Source of the DNA: Gemmatimonadota bacterium | GTDB lineage: Bacteria; Gemmatimonadota; Gemmatimonadetes; Longimicrobiales; Gaopeijiaceae | Assembly (NCBI GenBank): GCA_030618065.1 | Contig: JAUXEE010000001.1 | Coordinates: 1-41,308, forward strand | Direction of reading: 5' to 3' | Length of the DNA stretch: 41,308 bases | Part shown: positions 31,460-41,097 of the stretch, piece after piece | Numbering within the stretch: the first letter of the stretch is position 1 | Layout of the letters: each line of letters begins with the position of its first letter | Translations under genes and position numbers: made by a program | Notes under the pieces: model-generated | Database searches by the model: none | Told to the model about the DNA's origin: nothing | Seen by the model: the letters and a program-made list of their open reading frames with translations, nothing else

Positions 31460-32572
31460 TCAGCCTCCCGGCAGGAATGTCGCCAGCACCGCATCGCTCA
31501 GACGGCTGGAGTTCCCCCTGTATCGGTTCGCGAAAACGATGATGGCCACCTCTTCTTCAGGGACGCGGAAGAATCTCGCCACAAACCCTGCCACCATTCC
31601 GCCGTGTCCCACGGTCCGATGCCCTTGATACTCCCCGATGCTCCAGCCGAACCCATAGGTGGTATTCCGCCCATCCGGCAGGATGGTCGGAGTCCACATG
31701 GCCTCCTTGGATTCGCCTGAGAGGAGCCGGGTGCCGTAAAGCGCTTCGTCCCACTTCACCATGTCATGGACGGTGGAGACGATGCCCCCTGCGCCCAGGG
31801 TGGAGGAAGTCTGGGTGGGATCGCGGTTCACCAAATGCCCCGTCCCGTCCACATGGTAGCCAGCGGCCCGATGGGCGATGATGCGCTCCGGATCGGCCAT
31901 GCGAGTCTGGGTCATCCCCAGGGGTCCGAAGATCCGGGTCTGGAGTAGCTGCCCAAGGGGACGACCCTCGATGCGCTCCACGATGAGGCTCAAGAGGAAG
32001 TAGCCGGTGTTGGAGTAGTACCATCCGGTTCCCGGCTCGAAATCCATGGGTCTTGTGTGAGCCACCCGGATGATCTCCTCCGGCGTGAAGCGGAACCGGT
32101 ACGCCTCGTAGGTCTGGATCTCCTCGTAGTCCGGGATGCCGGAGGTGTGGGTGAGGAGCTGTCGGATCGTCACTCCCAGCCACTCGCTGGGGAGGTCTGC
32201 CAGGTACTCATGAATGGGATCGTCCAGCCCCAGCCTCCCCTCTTCCACCAGGAGCATGGCGGCAGCGGCGACGAACGCCTTGCTGATGGACCCTATCTCG
32301 AAGACGGTGCTGTCCGTGGCGGGAACCCGGAGTTCCACGTTCGCCAGCCCGTAACCTTTCCAGAATACCAACCGCCCCCTCGAGGCCACCCCGATGACCA
32401 CGCCGGGAATGTTGAATTCCGCCATGTCGGCCTCGATGCGCCGGTCCAACTCCGCCAACCCGTCCGCTGTGGGCTGGATGAGCTGCGCTGAAAGGGGAGA
32501 TGTGAGACCTGCGGTGATGACCAATAGTGCCGGTGCATAGGAAAGGATTCTGCCTGCGAAGTTCCTGAACAT
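31460..32572 (-). CDS. Secreted serine hydrolase, beta-lactamase class C / esterase family
   Basis: The 370-residue protein starts at ATG 32572 (MFRNFAGRIL), giving a clean signal peptide (about 1-29, ending PLSAQ); a longer frame from 32635 adds an implausible charged prefix. Active-site motifs are SISK (S95, K98), YSN (Y186-N188) and HGG near residue 340 in place of KTG. This combination marks the Beta-lactamase (PF00144) family of penicillin-binding-like peptidases and esterases, rather than a resistance AmpC, which has KTG. Substrate is unknown: peptide or ester hydrolysis in the periplasm. Its 5' end abuts the damaged gene on the other strand. Confidence 0.88.
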   Translation of the reverse strand: MFRNFAGRILSYAPALLVITAGLTSPLSAQLIQPTADGLAELDRRIEADMAEFNIPGVVIGVASRGRLVFWKGYGLANVELRVPATDSTVFEIGSISKAFVAAAAMLLVEEGRLGLDDPIHEYLADLPSEWLGVTIRQLLTHTSGIPDYEEIQTYEAYRFRFTPEEIIRVAHTRPMDFEPGTGWYYSNTGYFLLSLIVERIEGRPLGQLLQTRIFGPLGMTQTRMADPERIIAHRAAGYHVDGTGHLVNRDPTQTSSTLGAGGIVSTVHDMVKWDEALYGTRLLSGESKEAMWTPTILPDGRNTTYGFGWSIGEYQGHRTVGHGGMVAGFVARFFRVPEEEVAIIVFANRYRGNSSRLSDAVLATFLPGG

Positions 32573-34622
32573 GAGATTCGACTCCGAGTTGGAGACGGGG
32601 TGTTTGTCCAGGATGTTAGGTGTATCGGACCACAACGGCCACTCGATCTCACCCGGTGAAAGACCAATGATCTCTTGGCCGATGGGGGCTTGGCCACCCC
32701 AACCTTCTTCTCACCTTCCTGACCCACCGACCTGGACTCCTCTTCGCCTCGTTTGCCCTTCTGGGTATCATCTCCCCCGCTGGATCGACCCGGTCACCGG
32801 CTTTCGCCAACGCTGGCCTGTAGATGGCGCCCCTGCCACGGAAAGGACGGAGGTGAGAGTAGCCTACGATGACGGGACCATCTATTTCGGCATGATCATG
32901 TTCGATTCCGAGCCGGACCGAATCATGCGCAGCATCCTCCACCGAGAGGGGCGAATCGATAAGGATGACTCTTTCATCATCGCTCTGGACACATATCATG
33001 ACCGCCGAAGCGCCTACATCTTCGAGTTGAACCCCCTCGGAACCCAGGGCGACGCACATTTCACCAACGAGGAACTGGTCTTCCCCGACGACTGGATGTG
33101 GGAGGGTGTCTACGAAAGTGATGCCCGCATCACGGATCGGGGGTGGGAGCTGGAGGTAGCGATCCCCCTTACCACGATCCGGTTCGATCCGGCGAATGTC
33201 GAGACCATGGGGATAGCGTTTTATCGATCTATCCGAAGGAAGAACGAAGAGGTCACCTGGCCCCATATCCCTCTAGCCTATACAGGAAAAATGCAGGGAG
33301 GAATGGACCAGGCCTCCCAGTTCGGGACCCTCACCGGGCTGGAGGGCCTGAGGCCGGGTCGACATGTGGAGGTGAAACCTTTCGGAATCCTGGGGAGTCA
33401 GAAACGGACCGGGGACGAAGAGGCGACCGTGACCGATGAAGTGGGGCTGGATGTGAAGTGGAGCGTCACGCCGAGTCTCACGGCGGACCTCACGTTGAAC
33501 ACCGATTTTGCCCAGGTGGAATCCGACAACGTTCAGATCAACCTCACCCGGTTCGGCCTTTTCTATCCTGAGAAACGAGAGTTCTTCCTGGAGCGCTCCG
33601 AGCTATTCCAGTTCGGGAACAGCCGAGAGACTGAGGTCTTCTTCAGCCGAAGAATCGGCCTCACGAACGACATCATCGGAGGTGGGCGCCTTACCGGTCA
33701 GGCTGGGCCCTTTTCCATCGGATTTCTCAATCTCCAAACGGACGACAACGCCGCTGATGACATCTCCGGCGCCAACAACACGGTGCTTCGTTTGAGGGGT
33801 GATGTGGGTCCAAGGGCCACGGTTGGGGGAATCATCACCAACCACCAGAATTCCGAGACCTATAACCGTGCGGCAGGCCTCGACCTGCGCTACCGATTCC
33901 TGAGCAGCAGCAGCTTCGGGGCTTGGTTTTCCAAGACCTGGGAGGAGGACGGTCCGGAAGAGGGTACGGCGGGCGGGTATGTCGGGCTACAGCTTCGGAA
34001 CGACCGATTCTCCTTTACGACCGACTACACGAACATAGGGGAGAACTTCCGCCCGGCCCTCGGCTTTGTTCGCCGACGGGATATGGTTCGCTACGGAGGC
34101 ACTGCATCCTGGACCCCCCGGTTCGAGGAAAGCACCTGGGCCCGGCAGGCTTCCTTCCAGTTCGTAGGGAAGTACATCGAGGGGCAGGATGGAGCCAGGC
34201 AGTCGGACGAGGCCATCTTCTACCCGAGCCTCACCTTTCAAAACGGCAACTACGTTCTCGTCGGCCTGACCCACCACTGGGAGCGACTCGAAGCTCCCTT
34301 TTCGATCCGACCGGGCGTTGTGATTCCAGCAGGCGATTACCCCTACAACTATGCAGGTATCCTTTTTCGCACCAATGACTCCCGGGTTCTCTCGGCCCGG
34401 GGAGTCACGCACAAGGGGGAGTTCTGGAGCGGGGACTGGTTCCAGTACGGAGGTGCGGTCACCTGGAAAACCGGCCCACACCTTGAACTCACTGGCAGCT
34501 TCGACCGAAAGGAGATCGACCTCTTCCTGGTTCTGAACACCGGATACTTCCAGGGTGACCTCATGGATCCCCACGACGAGCGGTGGGTGAACCGAGCCGG
34601 GGTCATCAAGCTGAGTTCTTGA
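32571..34622 (+). CDS. DUF5916/CBM9-like outer-membrane protein, probably truncated at both ends
   Basis: From about 32776 on, the frame matches the family that joins an N-terminal CBM9-like domain (VTGFRQRWPVDGAPATERTE, ELNPLGTQGDAHFTNEE) to a DUF5916 beta-barrel-like domain (NTDFAQVESDNVQINLTRFG, FYPEKREFFLE). Those proteins normally start with a signal peptide and a 'DGRLDDPAW' motif and extend some 150 or more residues further. Here neither is present: the first roughly 65 codons look non-coding, there is no signal peptide, and the C-terminus stops abruptly after an unfamiliar tail (MDPHDERWVNRAGVIKLSS). The start given is the furthest upstream ATG and is doubtful, because it overlaps the divergent hydrolase start by 2 nt. 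Likely a decaying gene or pseudogene. Confidence 0.55.
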   Translation: MRFDSELETGCLSRMLGVSDHNGHSISPGERPMISWPMGAWPPQPSSHLPDPPTWTPLRLVCPSGYHLPRWIDPVTGFRQRWPVDGAPATERTEVRVAYDDGTIYFGMIMFDSEPDRIMRSILHREGRIDKDDSFIIALDTYHDRRSAYIFELNPLGTQGDAHFTNEELVFPDDWMWEGVYESDARITDRGWELEVAIPLTTIRFDPANVETMGIAFYRSIRRKNEEVTWPHIPLAYTGKMQGGMDQASQFGTLTGLEGLRPGRHVEVKPFGILGSQKRTGDEEATVTDEVGLDVKWSVTPSLTADLTLNTDFAQVESDNVQINLTRFGLFYPEKREFFLERSELFQFGNSRETEVFFSRRIGLTNDIIGGGRLTGQAGPFSIGFLNLQTDDNAADDISGANNTVLRLRGDVGPRATVGGIITNHQNSETYNRAAGLDLRYRFLSSSSFGAWFSKTWEEDGPEEGTAGGYVGLQLRNDRFSFTTDYTNIGENFRPALGFVRRRDMVRYGGTASWTPRFEESTWARQASFQFVGKYIEGQDGARQSDEAIFYPSLTFQNGNYVLVGLTHHWERLEAPFSIRPGVVIPAGDYPYNYAGILFRTNDSRVLSARGVTHKGEFWSGDWFQYGGAVTWKTGPHLELTGSFDRKEIDLFLVLNTGYFQGDLMDPHDERWVNRAGVIKLSS

Positions 34623-34770
34623 AGGCATTCTGAAGAAGCGTAGCACTCCAACCCCCTCGGCATTCCCGGTTCGGAAGGTGGCACAAAGACGGTCCGGCGC
34701 CCATTCTCTTCTTGTTGGAGTTGTCGGACCTTCCCGGCCTGACATCCGGGCACTCATGGAGGCGATCCCC

Positions 34771-37700
34771 ATGCACACGACCTCGACCCGCGTAGCCCTG
34801 GTTTTGGCCTTTCTCGTTACCTCGGCATCCTTTGCCGCGGCCCAGTCCCCGGAGCTGTACTCCGACATGCACTGGCGCTCCATCGGACCGACAAGGGCCG
34901 GACGCACGCGGGCGCTGGCGGGCGTGGCCGATCAGCCCAACGTCTTCTACATAGGGTTCGACAACGGAGGAGTGTGGCGCTCCACCGACTACGGATCCAC
35001 CTGGCACCCGATCTTCGACCGGGAATCTACGGGCTCCATCGGCGCCATCGCCGTGGCGCCCTCCGACCCAAACATCATCTACGTGGGGAGTGGGGCCGGT
35101 ATCATCCGGCCGGACCTGTCCACCGGCGACGGCATGTACAAGTCCACGGATGCCGGGGCAACGTGGACACACCTGGGGCTACGGGACAGCCAGATGATTG
35201 CCGACGTGGTAGTCGATCCCACCGACCCGGACCGCCTCTTCGTCGGTGTTCTGGGACACCCCTACGGGCCCAATGAGGAGCGGGGGATCTTCCGTTCAAC
35301 CGACGGCGGTCATTCCTTCGAGAAGGTGCTCTACCGCGACGAGTATACCAGCGGGAACGACCTGGTCATCGACCCGTCGGATCCCAACATCGTCTATGCC
35401 ACCCTCTGGCAACAGCAACAGAGCTTCCGAGAGAGCGGCGAGTTCGGCGGTTTCGGGGAGGGCATCTTCAAGTCAACGGATGGCGGCACCGCATGGAAAC
35501 CACTCACTCAGGGCCTGCCCAGCGTCATCGAGGCGAACCTGGCCCTCGCTCCCAGCAATCCGAAGGTCCTTTACGCCATCGTGGCGGGTCTCCCCAAGGG
35601 AGCGGAGGGAGGCAGCACCACGGGAGTCGTGGGTATCTACAAATCCACCGACGCAGGTGAGCACTGGACCGCTCTCAACGTTCCCGCGGGACCCATGGGC
35701 GAGGCCACACCCTACGTGGATACGCGGCCATTGGCCCGCATCGGTGGTGGGGACCTGCCCACCCTTACGGTCGACCCGCAAAACGAAAACATCGTCTACA
35801 GTTCAACGGTGGTCCTCTGGCGGAGCGAGGATGGCGGCAATACCTGGTCGGCAATTGTCGGTGCGTATGGAGGAGATGACTACCAGAAGACCTGGATCAA
35901 CCCGAACAACACGGACATCATCCTGACCGTGTCGGATCAGGGTGCGCTGGTCTCCGGCAACCGGGGCGAGTCCTGGAGCACCTGGTACACCCAACCCACC
36001 GGGGCCATGTACCACGTCACCACCGACAACGACTTCCCCTATCGCGTTTGCAGTGGCCAGCAGGACTCGGGCTCGGCGTGCGTACAAAGCCGCTCCATGG
36101 ACGGCATGATCACCTTCCACGATTGGCATCCCGTAAACATCCAGGAGTACGGCATCGCAGCGCCGGACCCCCGTGATCCGGATATGGTCTTCGGGAGCAG
36201 CCGGTCGGATGTCACCCTCTACAACCGGAAGACCGGCCAGACCACCCGGGTTGGACCCGACATGGGACCTCGGGGCGGACCCTTCAACCGTAACGTCCGC
36301 ACCATGCCCATCCTCTGGTCACCTATCGACCCCGACCTTCTCTTCTACACGTCCAACGCAGTGTGGAAGACCAGGGACCGTGGCCATAGCTGGACCCGCA
36401 TCAGTCCCGACCTGTCACGCCCCACCTGGGAAGTTCCGACCAACGCGGGCAAGTACGCCGAACAGGTCACGCCAAGCCAACAAGGCACCATCACGGCCCT
36501 GTCGGCTTCGCCTCTGGACGTGGATATCCTCTGGGCCGGCACCGACGACGGCAACATCCAGGTCACTACCGATGGCGGCGCAAACTGGAGGGATGTGACG
36601 CCGCCCGAGATCAAGCCGTGGACGCGGATCTTCAACATCGAGGCGGGCCATTTCGATAAGGGCACCGCTTACGCCGCAGCCAATACCATGCGGATCGACG
36701 ACATGAATCCCCACTTCTGGCGCACCCACGATGGCGGCGAGACGTGGACGGAGATCAACAACGGACTGACGCCGGGCGCCGTAGCCAACGCCATCCGAGA
36801 GGATCCACGGAAGCCGGGGCTTCTTTACGCTGCGACGGAGACCCAGGTCTGGACCTCCTTCGACGACGGTGACCACTGGCACTCTCTGCGGCTGGACATG
36901 CCGGCGGTCTCGGTGCGAGACATCCAGGTAAAGGACGATAGCACGTGCATGTGCTCGGACCTGGTGGCGGGCACGCATGGGCGGGGCTTCTGGATCCTGG
37001 ACAATGTGACACCGCTGCGGCAGGCGGCTGAGGCCCAGGCAGCGACCGAGGCCTACCTGTTCGAGCCGGCCACGGCGCTGCGTGTCCGCTTCGGCACCAA
37101 CGACCCCACAGAGTGGACGCCTTCGCTTCCGGCGGGCGAGAACCCACCCCCGGGAGGCATCATCGACTACTACCTGGCCACCGACGCACCGGAGCCCGTC
37201 ACCCTTGATATCCTGGACGCCGACGGGAAGACCATACGCTCCTACTCGAGCGACGACCCGGTGTTGGATCCCGATCCCGCCTTGGATCCGGAAGGATACG
37301 ACCGAATCTGCAGAAAGGACCCGACAGCCCCGAACTGCAGAGTTCCTTTGTACTGGCCGGCTCCTCAGATGGTGATTTCCACTCGGAAAGGCATGCATCG
37401 CATCTCGTGGGACCTGCACTTCGATCCCATCGGCGATGAGCCCAGAGCGGGAGGTGGCGCAACCGGTGCGGTGCCTCACCGCACCTACCCGCGGGTGGAA
37501 GCCCCCTGGGCGCCTCCAGGCGAATACACGGTGCGCCTCACCGTAGATGAGGAGCACTTCACCCAGCCCCTGTCCTTGCGCCTCGACCCGAGGGTGACGA
37601 CACCGGCTGCCGACCTGGCCCTTCTCGCATCCCTCTCGAGGAAGATGTGGGAGGGAGCCGTCTTCGCGAACTCTGCCTACCAGGACGCTAGAGCACTCGT

Positions 37701-38001
37701 GGCTGAACTCGAAGCCGTAGGGAGTGCGGAAGCTGCCGCCCTCAGAGCCGAAGTCGAGGCGATGGCGCCCGCGCCTCGCCCTCAAACTTCACGACGGTTC
37801 CGTAGGGGTGGGCCCTCAGCTCCACCCAACCTGCAGAGCGTGAGTCAGGCCATGATGAGCGCCGCCATGTCCATGCAGGGCGCCGACGTCGCACCGACGA
37901 TGCGGCAGGTGGCCGCCTGCGAAGCGGCCGAGGCCCACTTCCTGGAGGTAATCAAGCGCTGGATCACCCTTCGAGAGTCGGTCGGCCTCCGACTGATGTA
38001 G
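34771..38001 (+). CDS. Secreted Asp-box / VPS10-like beta-propeller protein
   Basis: ATG 34771 has GGAGG (34758-34762) at 8-nt spacing, which rules out earlier in-frame starts. The 1076-residue protein has a signal peptide (about 1-25, ending FAAAQ). It then has about ten Asp-box turns of the S-x-D-x-G-x-x-W type: RSTDYGSTW, KSTDAGATW, RSTDGGHSF, KSTDGGTAW, KSTDAGEHW, RSEDGGNTW, KTRDRGHSW, TTDGGANW, RTHDGGETW, SFDDGDHW. These build one or two beta-propellers as in sortilin/VPS10 and BNR sialidase-like folds. The last 300 residues hold a beta-sandwich and a helical tail rich in Ala, Met and Arg. No catalytic residues of a sialidase or xyloglucanase are evident. A protein-binding or peptidase-partner role is inferred from its convergence with an S9 peptidase. 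Confidence 0.88.
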   Translation: MHTTSTRVALVLAFLVTSASFAAAQSPELYSDMHWRSIGPTRAGRTRALAGVADQPNVFYIGFDNGGVWRSTDYGSTWHPIFDRESTGSIGAIAVAPSDPNIIYVGSGAGIIRPDLSTGDGMYKSTDAGATWTHLGLRDSQMIADVVVDPTDPDRLFVGVLGHPYGPNEERGIFRSTDGGHSFEKVLYRDEYTSGNDLVIDPSDPNIVYATLWQQQQSFRESGEFGGFGEGIFKSTDGGTAWKPLTQGLPSVIEANLALAPSNPKVLYAIVAGLPKGAEGGSTTGVVGIYKSTDAGEHWTALNVPAGPMGEATPYVDTRPLARIGGGDLPTLTVDPQNENIVYSSTVVLWRSEDGGNTWSAIVGAYGGDDYQKTWINPNNTDIILTVSDQGALVSGNRGESWSTWYTQPTGAMYHVTTDNDFPYRVCSGQQDSGSACVQSRSMDGMITFHDWHPVNIQEYGIAAPDPRDPDMVFGSSRSDVTLYNRKTGQTTRVGPDMGPRGGPFNRNVRTMPILWSPIDPDLLFYTSNAVWKTRDRGHSWTRISPDLSRPTWEVPTNAGKYAEQVTPSQQGTITALSASPLDVDILWAGTDDGNIQVTTDGGANWRDVTPPEIKPWTRIFNIEAGHFDKGTAYAAANTMRIDDMNPHFWRTHDGGETWTEINNGLTPGAVANAIREDPRKPGLLYAATETQVWTSFDDGDHWHSLRLDMPAVSVRDIQVKDDSTCMCSDLVAGTHGRGFWILDNVTPLRQAAEAQAATEAYLFEPATALRVRFGTNDPTEWTPSLPAGENPPPGGIIDYYLATDAPEPVTLDILDADGKTIRSYSSDDPVLDPDPALDPEGYDRICRKDPTAPNCRVPLYWPAPQMVISTRKGMHRISWDLHFDPIGDEPRAGGGATGAVPHRTYPRVEAPWAPPGEYTVRLTVDEEHFTQPLSLRLDPRVTTPAADLALLASLSRKMWEGAVFANSAYQDARALVAELEAVGSAEAAALRAEVEAMAPAPRPQTSRRFRRGGPSAPPNLQSVSQAMMSAAMSMQGADVAPTMRQVAACEAAEAHFLEVIKRWITLRESVGLRLM

Positions 38002-38032
38002 CTGACCGGCGTCGATTCCCGGATCCGCTCCT

Positions 38033-38060
38033 TCCTCCACGCCGGTGAGGGCGTGGAGGA
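38033..38060. terminator. Perfect 11-bp hairpin between convergent genes
   Basis: TCCTCCACGCC (38033-38043) pairs perfectly with GGCGTGGAGGA (38050-38060) around a 6-nt loop, between the convergent stops at 38001 and 38082. There is no T-tract on either strand. A bidirectional terminator or mRNA 3'-end stabiliser is likely. A 9-bp direct repeat, ACCGGCGTC, flanks it. Confidence 0.55.
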
Positions 38061-38081
38061 CCAGAAGGAACCGGCGTCCAC

Positions 38082-40991
38082 TTACCGGATCGCCTTCAGT
38101 CGCTTCAACTCCGCATCGCGTGCGAGGAAGCTCTTGCCCTCGGTGATCCATGGCTCTGCCGGCTCACCTTTCAGGTAGTGTCCGAACCAGGCCAGGATGC
38201 GGCGCTGGTAATCCTTCTGATTCTCCTCCTGTCGTAGGCCGTGGTCTTCACCGATGTAGGCGAGCATCACTACGTTCCTTTTTGCCCTCCGGGCGATGTT
38301 GTAGAGCTCGATGCCCTGGTACCAAGCCACAATCCCGTCCTCGTCGCCGACCTCCAGGAGGAGCGGTACTGTCATTTCATGGGCGTTGTAGACCGCGGAG
38401 TTGTCGATATAGGCCTGGAGGTCTTCATAGAGGGCGACCTCCATTCGTTCCTGGCCCGTCTCGATGTGATCGGTCTCGGCAATACCCGAGCCCCAGTGAT
38501 GGTCGCCGTAGTAGCTGACCAGATCGGTCATGGGTGCGCCTGCGACCGCGGCAGCGAACATGCCATGTGTGTTCGTCGCGACGAAGGAAGTGTTGAAACC
38601 GCCCATGGAGTGCCCGACGATGCCGACGCGCTCGGGATCCACGAGGCCCATCTCGATCACCTCCTCCACGGCCGCCCCGATGCACTCCACCACCGACCAT
38701 CCCGGCTGCCGGATTCTGAAAACGATGTCCGGCTGCAAGACGAAGTAACCATGGGTCATGAAGACCGCGGTGTTGTAGTAACTGCGGTCGGAAGGCGACA
38801 CGTAGCGGTGGACATTTTGGGAGAGCAGTTCGTAGTTGTAGACGATCATTGGATATTTCTTCCCCGGATCATACCCGGCCGGGTAGATCAAGGCGCCCTG
38901 CATCTTACGACCTTTATCGGTCACGTAATCGATGAGCTCGCTGTGCCCCCAAGCATAGTCGCTCTGGAAAGCATTGGTCGTCGTGACCTGCCTGGCATCT
39001 CCCAGCTCTGGCCCACCCACGAAGATGTCCGGTGAGTCGTCATAGTCCTGTGCGATGTAGCCGTACACATCGGATTTCTCAGCCTTTGCGAGGGATCCCA
39101 CCCTCTTGTCGAGCCACACGAGGCGTTCGACGCCCCCATTAGGCTTGAGCACCCCGTAGCCCGACTTCTTCGTCCATTCCCCGTATAGACTGAGGTACAC
39201 GGGCTCGTCGAGATCAATCCACTCATAGCCTCGGGCAGACGAGCCAGGACCTCCCCCCCCTCCCCTGCCTCCCCGGTCGGGTCGGACCACCCGGTGCCGA
39301 ACCTCCTCGGAAACGCCGTCGGTCAAGCGCTCCGCCCCCGATCCGTCCGACGCGACAGACCACAAGTCGTACTTGTCATAGAGGAGAACCGCAGCGTCGT
39401 CCTTCGTCCAACCCGCGACCCCGAAGGGCGGCTTCTGTAGTTGATCCGGATACACCTTGGACGTTTGGTCCGACTCCTGGTTGATGAACGAAATGGGAGC
39501 GGACTCCGTGATATTCACGATCTCCCGCGTGGCGAGATCGATGGTCCAGTAGTGGCCATCGTCCAGGAAGAGCAGGTACTCTCCACCGGGGCTCGCCTGG
39601 AGGTAACGGTCGTTGATGTTCTCCTTGAGTTGCGTCCGGGCCCCGGTCTTTATGTCTTGAATGAAAAGATCAGCCCCCCTGCGGCCAATCGACCGCTCAA
39701 AGGCGTACTTGGACCACTCCGCAACGAAGGCCAGCTCCGTGTGCCGAATGGACGTTACTCTCTCCTCGATCAGGTCCTGGCCGAGTTGTACGAACCGGCC
39801 GCTCTCGATATGCCAGGCAGCCAGCATGTTCCTTTGCCGATCCTGAGCTGCGTGGACCTTCTGCCAGGGCATGACGAACACGTCGGTCCAATGCCAGATC
39901 TCGACGGTGGAGGGATCATCCGCTTCCTCCGAAGCGTCACTTTCTTCCGCATCGTCCCCTTCCACCGCATCATCCCCTTCCTCCCCTTCTCCCCCCTCCT
40001 CAGGTGGGAGGGCTTTGTTCTCCCATTCCGCGATCCCGAGAAAGAGCACGCTTCCGTCCCCGGACCAGGAGAGTGGTCGGAAGGGGACGGTCCTCATCCC
40101 CTCCGGGAATGTGGGATCCGAAGTGGGGTCATAGCTGCGCGTGTCCTCATTTCCGCCCAGGCCGGTCCAGGCGAGAACGACATTCGTCGAACCCTCCTTG
40201 CCATCGTCGGTCTTGGTGCGGAGCACGGCGAGATCGGCAGCATCGTCCCGCCACACAAGATTCCTGTAGATGGAATTCGATGATTCCAGCACCCGCAGCT
40301 CGGCGGTCTCCGCGTCAAACAGGTGGACGGCATTACCTATCTTGTCTTCGGCGCTGATGACCATTGCCAGAAGGTGGCTGCTCTCCACCTTCTGCCAGGC
40401 AAAGTGGGACACGTTTCCGAACGTCATGTCACGCCCGGTCGCCAACTGCCTGAGGATGATGGTCGTTCCGAGGCTCCCTTCATCGGTTCCGGCTTGGCCG
40501 CCTCCCGAAGATCCTCTCGCCCTCTCTGGTGCGTAGCGCCTCATCACCAGGAAGGCGGCGTCGGGGCTGAAATCGAACGAGTCGATACCGTCCACCGTCC
40601 ACGACTCACCCGTCTCCAGATTCCGCAGGCCGAGTTTGTTCTGAACCGGTCTTTCCTCGCTTCTCAGCTTCTCCTGATCAGCTTCGGACTGACCGATGCG
40701 GTAGGCGATCCACCTCGAATCGGAGGAGTAGGCCGGCTGGGCACCGAAGGCGATCACCTCTGTGACGCCGTCGGCGAGCTTCGTGATGCGCAGCTCATTG
40801 TCCCTATTGGTACGATTGATGGCGTAGGCGATCCATTGGCCGTCGGGGGAGAAGCCTCCACGGCTCCCCGCCGGTGAGAGCGTCTCCCATTGGCCGTAGT
40901 CGGCGAACCCTGGCGGCGGTTTGGTCTGAGCCGCCAGCGTGGTGGTCAGGGCAAAGAAAAAGACGAGGCTGGTTGCGGTGGCCCGTTTCAT
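38082..40991 (-). CDS. Secreted S9-family (prolyl oligopeptidase-like) peptidase
   Basis: The 969-residue protein starts at ATG 40991, with GGAGGAG upstream and a signal peptide (about 1-21, ending LAAQ); the longer frame from 41018 covers the ribosome-binding site. The N-terminal half is a WD40-like/PD40 beta-propeller (GGFSPDGQWIAYAINRT). The C-terminal alpha/beta-hydrolase carries the triad S795 (GHSMGGF), D885 (GDEDGIV) and H917 (EDHGL). Two low-complexity insertions stand out: an acidic Glu/Asp run (about residues 335-370) and a Gly/Arg stretch (RGGRGGGGGPG) near residue 590. It should cleave short peptides, possibly dipeptidyl-peptidase-like, in the periplasm or outside. A divergent lipoprotein gene starts 106 nt away. 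Confidence 0.92.
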   Translation of the reverse strand: MKRATATSLVFFFALTTTLAAQTKPPPGFADYGQWETLSPAGSRGGFSPDGQWIAYAINRTNRDNELRITKLADGVTEVIAFGAQPAYSSDSRWIAYRIGQSEADQEKLRSEERPVQNKLGLRNLETGESWTVDGIDSFDFSPDAAFLVMRRYAPERARGSSGGGQAGTDEGSLGTTIILRQLATGRDMTFGNVSHFAWQKVESSHLLAMVISAEDKIGNAVHLFDAETAELRVLESSNSIYRNLVWRDDAADLAVLRTKTDDGKEGSTNVVLAWTGLGGNEDTRSYDPTSDPTFPEGMRTVPFRPLSWSGDGSVLFLGIAEWENKALPPEEGGEGEEGDDAVEGDDAEESDASEEADDPSTVEIWHWTDVFVMPWQKVHAAQDRQRNMLAAWHIESGRFVQLGQDLIEERVTSIRHTELAFVAEWSKYAFERSIGRRGADLFIQDIKTGARTQLKENINDRYLQASPGGEYLLFLDDGHYWTIDLATREIVNITESAPISFINQESDQTSKVYPDQLQKPPFGVAGWTKDDAAVLLYDKYDLWSVASDGSGAERLTDGVSEEVRHRVVRPDRGGRGGGGGPGSSARGYEWIDLDEPVYLSLYGEWTKKSGYGVLKPNGGVERLVWLDKRVGSLAKAEKSDVYGYIAQDYDDSPDIFVGGPELGDARQVTTTNAFQSDYAWGHSELIDYVTDKGRKMQGALIYPAGYDPGKKYPMIVYNYELLSQNVHRYVSPSDRSYYNTAVFMTHGYFVLQPDIVFRIRQPGWSVVECIGAAVEEVIEMGLVDPERVGIVGHSMGGFNTSFVATNTHGMFAAAVAGAPMTDLVSYYGDHHWGSGIAETDHIETGQERMEVALYEDLQAYIDNSAVYNAHEMTVPLLLEVGDEDGIVAWYQGIELYNIARRAKRNVVMLAYIGEDHGLRQEENQKDYQRRILAWFGHYLKGEPAEPWITEGKSFLARDAELKRLKAIR

Positions 40992-41097
40992 CACATACTC
41001 CTCCAAGAGAGCTTCCAATCACCAAATATGCCTAAGAATTCTCGCGAAGTGTGCGGTTGCTGAGGTGGGATCCGCAAGACTGGAGGGAGCCAATTTG

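Noticed and set aside
31460..32572. Call as an AmpC antibiotic-resistance beta-lactamase
   Set aside because: SxxK and YSN are present but the third motif is HGG rather than KTG, typical of esterases and DD-peptidase-like hydrolases in this family.
35100..36900. DNA-level repeat array suggested by recurring 'ACGGATGGCGGC'-like words
   Set aside because: The recurrence is explained by the encoded Asp-box motif in separate propeller blades, not by a nucleotide repeat or CRISPR.
36415..37785. 456-codon minus-strand frame opposite the Asp-box protein
   Set aside because: Arg/Gly/Val-rich shadow of the propeller repeats; the plus strand has about ten Asp-box motifs.
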